From the NCBI RefSeq assembly GCF_040115645.1, contig NW_027096037.1, forward strand, positions 124,001 to 188,000: a stretch of DNA of 64,000 nucleotides. The letters run 5' to 3'. A program made the position numbers and the translations under genes. The stretch's first letter is position 1. The number at the start of each line of letters is the position of its first letter. Below the pieces are notes generated by a model. That model was not told the origin of the DNA. It was given only the letters and a program-made list of their open reading frames with translations, and searched no databases. Positions 54,629-64,000 of this stretch are shown one piece after another. The DNA comes from Euwallacea fornicatus (Eukaryota; Arthropoda; Insecta; Coleoptera; Curculionidae).

Positions 54629-56364
54629 CTAGTTGAGTTTCCAAGAAAAATAGTACTTTGAGTACTCGAACTCACAACTTTTGGGGCTTTTCAAATACTA
54701 AAACTCGATAACTACGGAAAATGAGTACCAAATTCCTTAATCAAAGTGTCAAATTAATCAGCACTACGAGGCCTTTAAGATTCACAACACATCAAATTTG
54801 CATCTAGTTGAATTTCCAAGAAAAATAGTACTTTGTGTACTAGAACCCACAACTTTTATGACTTTTCAAACTCTGAAACTCGATAACTACGGACAATTAG
54901 TACCAAATTCCTTAAACAAAGTGTCAAATTAATCAGCTCTACGAGGCCTTTAAGATTCACAACACATCAACTTTGCATCTAGTTGAGTTTCCAAGAAAAA
55001 TAGTACTTTGAGTACTCGAACTCACAACTTTTGGGGCTTTTCAAATACTAAAACTCGATAACTACGGAAAATGAGTACCAAATTCCTTAATCAAAGTGTC
55101 AAATTAATCAGCACTACGAGGCCTTTAAGATTCACAACACATCAAATTTGCATCTAGTTGAATTTCCAAGAAAAATAGTACTTTGTGTACTCGAACCCAC
55201 AACTTTTATGACTTTTCAAACTCTGAAACTCGATAACTACGGAAAATGAGGACCAAATTCCTTAAACAAAGTGTCAAATTAATCAGCACTACGAGGCCTT
55301 TAAGATTCACAACACATCAAATTTGCATCTAGTTGAATTTCCAAGAAAAATAGTACTTTGTGTACTCGAACCCACAACTTTTATGACTTTTCAAACTCTG
55401 AAACTCGATAACTACGGAAAATGAGGACCAAATTCCTTAAACAAAGTGTCAAATTAATCAGCACTACGAGGCCTTTAAGATTCACAACACATCAAATTTG
55501 CATCTAGTTGAATTTCCAAGAAAAATAGTACTTTGTGTACTCGAACACACAACTTTTGGGGCTTTTCAAATACTGAAACTCGATAACTACGGAAAATGAG
55601 GACCAAATTCCTTAAACAAAGTGTCAAATTAATCAGCACTACGAGGCCTTTAAGATTCACAACACATCAACTTTGCATCTAGTTGAATTTCCAAGAAAAT
55701 TAGTACTTTGTGTACTCGAACACACAACTTTTGGGACTTTTCAAATACTGAAACTCGATAACTACGGAAAATGAGTACCAAATTCCTTAAACAAAGTGTC
55801 AAATTAATCAGCTCTTCGAGGCCTTTAAAATGTCACAACACATCAACTTTGCATCTAGTTGGATTTCCAAGAAAAATAGTACTTTGTGTACTCGAACACA
55901 CAACTTTTATGACTTTTCAAATACTGAAACTCGATAACTACGGAAAATGAGGACCAAATTCCTTAAACAAAGTGTCAAATTAATCAGCACTACGAGGCCT
56001 TTAAGATTCACAACACATCAAATTTGCATCTAGTTGAATTTCCAAGAAAAATAGTACTTTGTGTACTCGAACACACAACTTTTGGGGCTTTTCAAATACT
56101 GAAACTCGATAACTACGGAAAATGAGGACCAAATTCCTTAAACAAAGTGTCAAATTAATCAGCACTACGAGGCCTTTAAGATTCACAACACATCAAATTT
56201 GCATCTAGTTGAATTTCCAAGAAAAATAGTACTTTGTGTACTCGAACACACAACTTTTGGGGCTTTTCAAATACTGAAACTCGATAACTACGGAAAATGA
56301 GGACCAAATTCCTTAAACAAAGTGTCAAATTAATCAGCACTACGAGGCCTTTAAGATTCACAAC
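54629..56364 (+). repeat. 1.74-kb HOR block beta, copy 2
   Basis: This is the copy of 49,555-51,290 placed 5,074 bp downstream. It preserves the actagaaccc monomers, the ctaaaac/taatcaaag pairing and the gttggattt long monomer (near 55,825). It then continues with two further plain monomers at 56.35-56.6 kb that copy 1 lacks. Confidence 0.87.
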
Positions 56365-57050
56365 ACATCAAATTTGCATCTAGTTGAATTTCCAAGAAAA
56401 ATAGTACTTTGTGTACTCGAACACACAACTTTTGGGGCTTTTCAAATACTGAAACTCGATAACTACGGAAAATGAGGACCAAATTCCTTAAACAAAGTGT
56501 CAAATTAATCAGCACTACGAGGCCTTTAAGATTCACAACACATCAAATTTGCATCTAGTTGAATTTCCAAGAAAAATAGTACTTTGTGTACTCGAACACA
56601 CAACTTTTGGGGCTTTTCAAATACTAAAACTCGATAACTACGGAAAATGAGTACCAAATTCCTTAATCAAAGTGTCAAATTAATCAGCACTACGAGGCCT
56701 TTAAGATTCACAACACATCAAATTTGCATCTAGTTGAATTTCCTAGAAAAATAGTACTTTGTGTACTCGAACACACAACTTTTGGGACTTTTCAAATACT
56801 GAAACTCGATAACTACGGAAAATGAGTATCAAATTCCTTAAACAAAGTGTCAAATTAATCAGCACTACGAGGCCTTTAAGATTCACAACACATCAACTTT
56901 GCATCTAGTTGAATTTCCAAGAAAAATAGTACTTTGTGTACTCGAACACACAACTTTTGGGGCTTTTCAAATACTGAAACTCGATAACTACGGACAATTA
57001 GTACCAAATTCCTTAAACAATGTGTCAAATTAATCAGCACTACGAGGCCT

Positions 57051-59152
57051 TTAAGATTCACAACACATCAACTTTGCATCTAGTTGAATTTCCAAGAAAA
57101 TTAGTACTTTGTGTACTCGAACACACAACTTTTGGGACTTTTCAAACTCTGAAACAGGATAACTACGGAAAATGAGGACCAAATTCCTTAAACAAAGTGT
57201 CAAATTAATCAGCACTACGAGGCCTTTAAGATTCACAACACATCAAATTTGCATCTAGTTGAATTTCCAAGAAAATTAGTACTTTGTGTACTCGAACACA
57301 CAACTTTTGGGACTTTTCAAATACTGAAACTCGATAACTACGGACAATTAGTACCAAATTCCTTAAACAAAGTGTCAAATTAATCAGCTCTACGAGGCCT
57401 TTAAGATTCACAACACATCAACTTTGCATCTAGTTGAATTTCCAAGAAAAATAGAACTTTGTGTACTAGAACCCACAACTTTTATGACTTTTCAAACTCT
57501 GAAACTCGATAACTACGGACAATTAGTACCAAATTCCTTAAACAAAGTGTCAAATTAATCAGCTCTACGAGGCCTTTAAGATTCACAACACATCAACTTT
57601 GCATCTAGTTGAATTTCCAAGAAAAATAGAACTTTGTGTACTAGAACCCACAACTTTTATGACTTTTCAAACTCTGAAACTCGATAACTACGGACAATTA
57701 GTACCAAATTCCTTAAACAAAGTGTCAAATTAATCAGCTCTACGAGGCCTTTAAGATTCACAACACATCAACTTTGCATCTAGTTGAATTTCCAAGAAAA
57801 TTAGTACTTTGTGTACTCGAACACACAACTTTTGGGACTTTTCAAATACTGAAACTCGATAACTACGGAAAATGAGTATCAAATTCCTTAAACAAAGTGT
57901 CAAATTAATCAGCTCTTCGAGGCCTTTAAAATGTCACAACACATCATCTTTGCATCTTGATGAATTTCCAAGAAAAATAGTACTTTGTGTACTCGAACAC
58001 ACAACTTTTGGGACTTTTCAAATACTGAAACTCGATAACTACGGAAAATGAGGACCAAATTCCTTAAACAAAGTGTCAAATTAATCAGCACTACGAGGCC
58101 TTTAAGATTCACAACACATCAACTTTGCATCTAGTTGAATTTCCAAGAAAATTAGTACTTTGTGTACTCGAACACACAACTTTTGGGACTTTTCAAACTC
58201 TGAAACAGGATAACTACGGAAAATGAGGACCAAATTCCTTAAACAAAGTGTCAAATTAATCAGCACTACGAGGCCTTTAAGATTCACAACACATCAACTT
58301 TGCATCTAGTTGAATTTCCAAGAAAATTAGTACTTTGTGTACTCGAACACACAACTTTTGGGACTTTTCAAATACTGAAACTCGATAACTACGGACAATT
58401 AGTACCAAATTCCTTAAACAAAGTGTCAAATTAATCAGCTCTACGAGGCCTTTAAGATTCACAACACATCAACTTTGCATCTAGTTGAATTTCCAAGAAA
58501 AATAGAACTTTGTGTACTAGAACCCACAACTTTTATGACTTTTCAAACTCTGAAACTCGATAACTACGGACAATTAGTACCAAATTCCTTAAACAAAGTG
58601 TCAAATTAATCAGCTCTACGAGGCCTTTAAGATTCACAACACATCAACTTTGCATCTAGTTGAATTTCCAAGAAAAATAGAACTTTGTGTACTAGAACCC
58701 ACAACTTTTATGACTTTTCAAACTCTGAAACTCGATAACTACGGACAATTAGTACCAAATTCCTTAAACAAAGTGTCAAATTAATCAGCTCTACGAGGCC
58801 TTTAAGATTCACAACACATCAACTTTGCATCTAGTTGAATTTCCAAGAAAATTAGTACTTTGTGTACTCGAACACACAACTTTTGGGACTTTTCAAATAC
58901 TGAAACTCGATAACTACGGAAAATGAGTATCAAATTCCTTAAACAAAGTGTCAAATTAATCAGCTCTTCGAGGCCTTTAAAATGTCACAACACATCATCT
59001 TTGCATCTTGATGAATTTCCAAGAAAAATAGTACTTTGTGTACTCGAACACACAACTTTTGGGACTTTTCAAATACTGAAACTCGATAACTACGGAAAAT
59101 GAGGACCAAATTCCTTAAACAAAGTGTCAAATTAATCAGCACTACGAGGCCT
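57051..59152 (+). repeat. Tandem HOR, 6-mer of 1,051 bp, two copies
   Basis: Units are 57,051-58,101 and 58,102-59,152. Each has five 175-bp monomers and one 176-bp monomer (57,929 and 58,978-58,980). Shared landmarks are gaaacaggat (57,153 and 58,204), two consecutive agaactttg/actagaaccc monomers, and gagtatc before the long monomer. The only difference I found is catcaaatt against catcaactt in the second monomer (near 57,243 and 58,294). The next monomer at 59,153 departs (gttggattt). Confidence 0.92.
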
Positions 59153-60190
59153 TTAAGATTCACAACACATCAACTTTGCATCTAGTTGGATTTCCAAGAA
59201 AATTAGTACTTTGTGTACTCGAACACACAACTTTTATGACTTTTCAAATACTGAAACTCGATAACTACGGAAAATGAGGACCAAATTCCTTAAACAAAGT
59301 GTCAAATTAATCAGCACTACGAGGCCTTTAAGATTCACAACACATCAAATTTGCATCTAGTTGAATTTCCAAGAAAAATAGTACTTTGTGTACTCGAACA
59401 CACAACTTTTGGGGCTTTTCAAAAACTGAAAATCGATAACTACGGACAATTAGTACCAAATTCCTTAAACAATGTGTCAAATTAATCAGCTATACGAGGC
59501 CTTTAAGATTCACAACTCATCATCTTTGCATCTAGTTGAGTTTCCAAGAAAAATAGTACTTTGTGTACTCGAACACACAAATTTTGGGGCTTTTCAAATA
59601 CTGAAACTCGATAACTACGGACAATTAGTACCAAATTCCTTAAACAATGTGTCAAATTAATCAGCTATACGAGGCCTTTAAGATTCACAACTCATCATCT
59701 TTGCATCTAGTTGAGTTTCCAAGAAAAATAGTACTTTGAGTACTCGAACTCACAACTTTTGGGGCTTTTCAAATACTAAAACTCGATAACTACGGAAAAT
59801 GAGTACCAAATTCCTTAATCAAAGTGTCAAATTAATCAGCACTACGAGGCCTTTAAGATTCACAACACATCAATTTTGCATCTAGTTGAATTTCCAAGAA
59901 AAATAGTACTTTGTGTACTAGAACCCACAACTTTTATGACTTTTCAAACTCTGAAACTCGATAACTACGGACAATTAGTACCAAATTCCTTAAACAAAGT
60001 GTCAAATTAATCAGCTCTACGAGGCCTTTAAGATTCACAACACATCAACTTTGCATTTAGTTGAATTTCCAAGAAAAATAGTACTTTGTGTACTCGAACC
60101 CACAACTTTTATGACTTTTCAAACTCTGAAACTCGATAACTACGGAAAATGAGGACCAAATTCCTTAAACAAAGTGTCAAATTAATCAGC
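59153..60190 (+). repeat. Satellite segment with recombinant and private variants
   Basis: It is ordinary head-to-tail monomers. Private changes include aaaaactgaaaatcg near 59,424, aaattttgggg near 59,581, catcaatttt near 59,872 and gcatttagt near 60,055. The last recurs near 61,105, linking this stretch with 61.0-61.2 kb (spacing 1,050 bp). Confidence 0.8.
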
Positions 60191-61910
60191 ACTACGAGGC
60201 CTTTAAGATTCACAACACATCAAATTTGCATCTGGTTGAATTTCCAAGAAAAATAGTACTTTGTGTACTCGAACCCACAACTTTTATGACTTTTCAAACT
60301 CTGAAACTCGATAACTACGGAAAATGAGGACCAAATTCCTTAAACAAAGTGTTAAATTAATCAGCACTACGAGGCCTTTAAGATTCACAACACATCAAAT
60401 TTGCATCTGGTTGAATTTCCAAGAAAAATAGTACTTTGTGTACTCGAACCCACAACTTTTATGACTTTTCAAACTCTGAAACTCGATAACTACGGAAAAT
60501 GAGGACCAAATTCCTTAAACAAAGTGTCAAATTAATCAGCACTACGAGGCCTTTAAGATTCACAACACATCAAATTTGCATCTGGTTGAATTTCCAAGAA
60601 AAATAGTACTTTGTGTACTCGAACCCACAACTTTTATGACTTTTCAAACTCTGAAATTCGATAACTACGGAAAATGAGGACCAAATTCCTTAAACAAAGT
60701 ATCAAATTAATCAGCTCTACGAGGCCTTTAAGATTCACAACACATCAACTTTGCATCTAGTTGAGTTTCCAAGAAAAATAGTACTTTGAGTACTCGAACT
60801 CACAACTTTTGGGGCTTTTCAAATACTAAAACTCGATAACTACGGAAAATGAGTACCAAATTCCTTAATCAAAGTGTCAAATTAATCAGCACTACGAGGC
60901 CTTTAAGATTCACAACACATCAAATTTGCATCTAGTTGAATTTCCAAGAAAAATAGTACTTTGTGTACTAGAACCCACAACTTTTATGACTTTTCAAACT
61001 CTGAAACTCGATAACTACGGACAATTAGTACCAAATTCCTTAAACAAAGTGTCAAATTAATCAGCTCTACGAGGCCTTTAAGATTCACAACACATCAACT
61101 TTGCATTTAGTTGAATTTCCAAGAAAAATAGTACTTTGTGTACTCGAACCCACAACTTTTATGACTTTTCAAACTCTGAAACTCGATAACTACGGAAAAT
61201 GAGGACCAAATTCCTTAAACAAAGTGTCAAATTAATCAGCACTACGAGGCCTTTAAGATTCACAACACATCAAATTTGCATCTGGTTGAATGTCCAAGAA
61301 AAATAGTACTTTGTGTACTCGAACACACAACTTTTATGACTTTTCAAATACTGAAACTCGATAACTACGGAAAATGAGGACCAAATTCCTTAAACAAAGT
61401 GTCAAATTAATCAGCACTACGAGGCCTTTAAGATTCACAACACATCAAATTTGCATCTAGTTGAATTTCCAAGAAAAATAGTACTTTGTGTACTCGAACA
61501 CACAACTTTTGGGGCTTTTCAAATACTGAAACTCGATAACTACGGAAAATGAGGACCAAATTCCTTAAACAAAGTGTCAAATTAATCAGCACTACGAGGC
61601 CTTTAAGATTCACAACACATCAAATTTGCATCTGGTTGAATTTCCAAGAAAAATAGTACTTTGTGTACTCGAACACACAACTTTTATGACTTTTCAAATA
61701 CTGAAACTCGATAACTACGGACAATTAGTACCAAATTCCTTAAACAATGTGTCAAATTAATCAGCACTACGAGGCCTTTAAGATTCACAACACATCAAAT
61801 TTGCATCTGGTTGAATTTCCAAGAAAAATAGTACTTTGTGTACTCGAACACACAACTTTTATGACTTTTCAAATACTGAAACTCGATAACTACGGACAAT
61901 TAGTACCAAA
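60191..61910 (+). repeat. Local amplification of a ctggttg variant monomer
   Basis: The usual tctagttg is replaced by tctggttg at 60,231, 60,406 and 60,581 (three in a row), then at 61,281, 61,631 and 61,806. I saw it nowhere else in the window. All spacings are multiples of 175 bp. A single A-to-G change has been spread by duplication, and the 61.6-61.9 kb copies sit in a different background (atgac, ggacaattag), which suggests conversion or crossover after the mutation. Confidence 0.85.
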
Positions 61911-63934
61911 TTCCTTAAACAAAGTGTCAAATTAATCAGCACTACGAGGCCTTTAAGATTCACAACACATCAAATTTGCATCTAGTTGAATTTCCAAGAA
62001 AAATAGTACTTTGTGTACTCGAACACACAACTTTTGGGGCTTTTCAAATACTGAAACTCGATAACTACGGACAATTAGTACCAAATTCCTTAAACAATGT
62101 GTCAAATTAATCAGCACTACGAGGCCTTTAAGATTCACAACACATCAAATTTGCATCTAGTTGAATTTCCAAGAAAAATAGTACTTTGAGTACTCGAACT
62201 CACAACTTTTGGCGCTTTTCAAATACTGAAACTCGATAACTACGGAAAATGAGTACCAAATTCCTTAATCAAAGTGTCAAATTAATCAGCACTACGAGGC
62301 CTTTAAGATTCACAACACATCAAATTTGCATCTAGTTGAATTTCCTAGAAAAATAGTACTTTGTGTACTCGAACACACAACTTTTGGGACTTTTCAAATA
62401 CTGAAACTCGATAACTACGGAAAATGAGGACCAAATTCCTTAAACAAAGTGTCAAATTAATCAGCACTACGAGGCCTTTAAGATTCACAACACATCAAAT
62501 TTGCATCTAGTTGAATTTCCAAGAAAAATAGTACTTTGTGTACTCGAACACACAACTTTTGGGACTTTTCAAATACTGAAACTCGATAACTACGGAAAAT
62601 GAGGACCAAATTCCTTAAACAAAGTGTCAAATTAATCAGCACTACGAGGCCTTTAAGATTCACAACACATCATCTTTGCATCTAGTTGAATTTCCAAGAA
62701 AAATAGTACTTTGTGTACTCGAACACACAACTTTTGGGACTTTTCAAATACTGAAACTCGATAACTACGGAAAATGAGTATCAAATTCCTTAAACAAAGT
62801 GTCAAATTAATCAGCTCTTCGAGGCCTTTAAGATTCACACCACATCATCTTTGCATCTAGTTGAATTTCCAAGAAAAATAGTACTTTGTGTACTCGAACA
62901 CACAACTTTTGGGACTTTTCAAATACTGAAACTCGATAACTACGGAAAATGAGGACCAAATTCCTTAAACAAAGTGTCAAATTAATCAGCACTACGAGGC
63001 CTTTAAGATTCACAATACATCAACTTTGCATCTAGTTGAATTTCCAAGAAAATTAGTACTTTGTGTACTCGAACACACAACTTTTATGACTTTTCAAACT
63101 CTGAAACTCGATAACTACGGAAAATGAGTACCAAATTCCTTAAACAAAGTGTCAAATTAATCAGCACTACGAGGCCTTTAAGATTCACAACACATCAACT
63201 TTGCATCTAGTTGAATTTCCAAGAAAATTAGTACTTTGTGTACTCGAACACACAACTTTTATGACTTTTCAAACTCTTAAACTCGATAACTACGGACAAT
63301 TAGTACCAAATTCCTTAAACAAAGTGTCAAATTAATCAGCTCTACGAGGCCTTTAAGATTCACAATACATCAACTTTGCATCTAGTTGAATTTCCAAGAA
63401 AATTAGTACTTTGTGTACTCGAACACACAACTTTTATGACTTTTCAAACTCTGAAACTCGATAACTACGGAAAATGAGTACCAAATTCCTTAAACAAAGT
63501 GTCAAATTAATCAGCACTACGAGGCCTTTAAGATTCACAACACATCAACTTTGCATCTAGTTGAATTTCCAAGAAAATTAGTACTTTGTGTACTCGAACA
63601 CACAACTTTTATGACTTTTCAAACTCTGAAACTCGATAACTACGGAAAATGAGTATCAAATTCCTTAAACAAAGTGTCAAATTAATCAGCTCTTCGAGGC
63701 CTTTAAAATGTCACAACACATCATCTTTGCATCTTGATGAATTTCCAAGAAAAATAGTACTTTGTGTACTCGAACACACAACTTTTGGGACTTTTCAAAT
63801 ACTGAAACTCGATAACTACGGAAAATGAGGACCAAATTCCTTAAACAAAGTGTCAAATTAATCAGCACTGCGAGGCCTTTAAGATTCACAACACATCAAC
63901 TTTGCATCTAGTTGAATTTCCAAGAAAATTAGTA
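61911..63934 (+). repeat. Satellite segment related to 40.4-41.2 kb
   Basis: Landmarks at 61,953 and 62,344 correspond to 40,429 and 40,820 at offset 21,524 (123x175 - 1; eight long and nine short monomers lie between, as required). Further right the offset grows by 175 bp steps, so monomers were added here. From 63.0 kb on, aaaattag/atgac/ctctg monomers repeat (63,031, 63,206, 63,386, 63,556). One long monomer lies near 63,707. Confidence 0.82.
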
Positions 63935-64000
63935 CTTTGTGTACTCGAACACACAACTTTTATGACTTTTCAAACTCTGAAACTCGATAACTACGGAAAA
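63935..64000 (+). repeat. Partial monomer cut by the window edge
   Basis: It is the first 66 bases of a cac-type monomer (atgac, ctctg, ggaaaa). It stops mid-unit because the window ends, so the array continues beyond it, as it also does to the left of base 1, where the sequence begins in phase with a monomer boundary. Confidence 0.9.

Larger units (their letters stand above)
1..64000 (+). repeat. Satellite DNA array, ~175-bp monomer, 365 complete head-to-tail copies
   Basis: The same unit repeats with a 175 +/- 1 bp period across the whole window with no inversion, gap or foreign insertion. With the boundary at the ctttg box, monomer starts fall at 1, 176, 351, 526 and so on to 63,935. The first monomer has 63 G+C of 175 (36%). 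It carries four CpGs (monomer positions 12, 51, 60 and 112), one StuI site (AGGCCT, 114-119) and a ScaI site (AGTACT) across the junction. Blocks 44-63 and 112-123 hardly vary. Variation concentrates at positions 6, 16-18, 28-32, 41-42, 64/68/71, 90, 101-102, 107-111, 123-127, 134, 139-141, 151-157, 161-163 and 169-172. Size, AT-richness and HOR structure fit a centromeric or pericentromeric satellite of a eukaryote, probably a plant. I do not recognise the family, and function is inferred only from architecture. Confidence 0.97.

Noticed and set aside
5147..61935. Plus-strand open frames of 62 or 70 codons
   Set aside because: They arise where the ggacaattag allele or clustered 176-bp monomers remove a stop. 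They occur only in those allele combinations and have no recognisable protein features.
470..63889. Recurrent minus-strand open frames of 61 or 67 codons
   Set aside because: They are the same monomer read repeatedly. Since 175 is not a multiple of three, each frame shifts on entering the next monomer and closes soon after, giving near-constant lengths just over one monomer. There is no ribosome site, promoter, domain or codon-type conservation; the third-base pattern follows the DNA alleles.
1..64000. CRISPR array
   Set aside because: Repeats are 175 bp, contiguous and without unique spacers, and no cas gene is present.
1..64000. Named centromeric families (Arabidopsis 178-bp, Brassica CentBr, maize CentC, rice CentO, human alpha satellite)
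   Set aside because: The monomer does not resemble the consensus of these as I know them. A database search is needed to name the family, so no name is given.
1..64000. CENP-B box
   Set aside because: The required CGGG half was not seen in any monomer. ttcgaggcc resembles only the TTCG start.
1..64000. tRNA, rRNA or telomere repeats within the array
   Set aside because: No cloverleaf boxes, rRNA blocks or TTTAGGG/TTAGGG runs were seen.
1..64000. A novel gene system such as a defence island or mobile element
   Set aside because: The whole length is accounted for by the monomer count (63,934 bp in 365 units plus 66 bp), so there is no room for any other sequence.

Overview
The window is one uninterrupted, head-to-tail satellite DNA array. 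A monomer of about 175 bp fills it from base 1 to base 64,000, always in the same orientation. It contains no gene, RNA gene, transposon, promoter or CRISPR array that I can support. Monomers are about 36% G+C (counted on the first one). Placing the boundary at the ctttg box, there are 365 complete monomers (1-63,934) plus a 66-bp partial one. Lengths are 175 bp (288), 176 bp (68) and 174 bp (9), which sum exactly to 63,934. The organism is eukaryotic. A homogeneous, nucleosome-sized, AT-rich array with higher-order structure is typical of centromeric or other heterochromatic satellite, most plausibly of a plant. I do not recognise the monomer and cannot name the species or prove centromere function.

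Layout. Domain A (1 to about 38.4 kb) holds 59 of the 68 long (176-bp) monomers and is built from nested higher-order repeats (HORs). A 4.9-kb block at 1-4,908 recurs at 12,446-17,353 (offset 12,445 bp) and in part at 28,745-31,257 with one monomer missing. A 12-mer/11-mer tandem repeat (2,105 then 1,929 bp) lies at 7.6-11.7 kb. Another 12-mer/11-mer pair (2,103 then 1,928 bp) lies at 16.9-21.3 kb. A perfectly phased 16-mer (2,805 bp) is doubled at 20.5-26.4 kb. A 1.5-kb block at about 26.05 kb recurs at about 32.0 kb, and 2,107-bp spaced copies lie at 34.8-37.6 kb.

Domain B (about 38.4-64 kb) uses a different set of monomer variants: caattag in place of aaatgag, an atgac variant, and taaaac/taatc variants. 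It holds only 9 long monomers and all nine 174-bp monomers, which are confined to 42.6-52.1 kb. It has its own HORs: an 875-bp repeat near 40-41 kb, three copies of a module at 43.5, 46.9 and 51.4 kb, a 1.74-kb block repeated 5,074 bp apart (49.6 and 54.6 kb), and a 6-mer of 1,051 bp doubled at 57.05-59.15 kb. A young ctggttg variant is being spread at 60.2-61.8 kb.

The many short open frames (61, 62, 67 and 70 codons) are by-products of the repeat. Nothing here works as a gene pathway. The biology is in the array: a short dyad at each monomer junction, two nearly invariant blocks, retained CpGs, and a record of unequal exchange and conversion.
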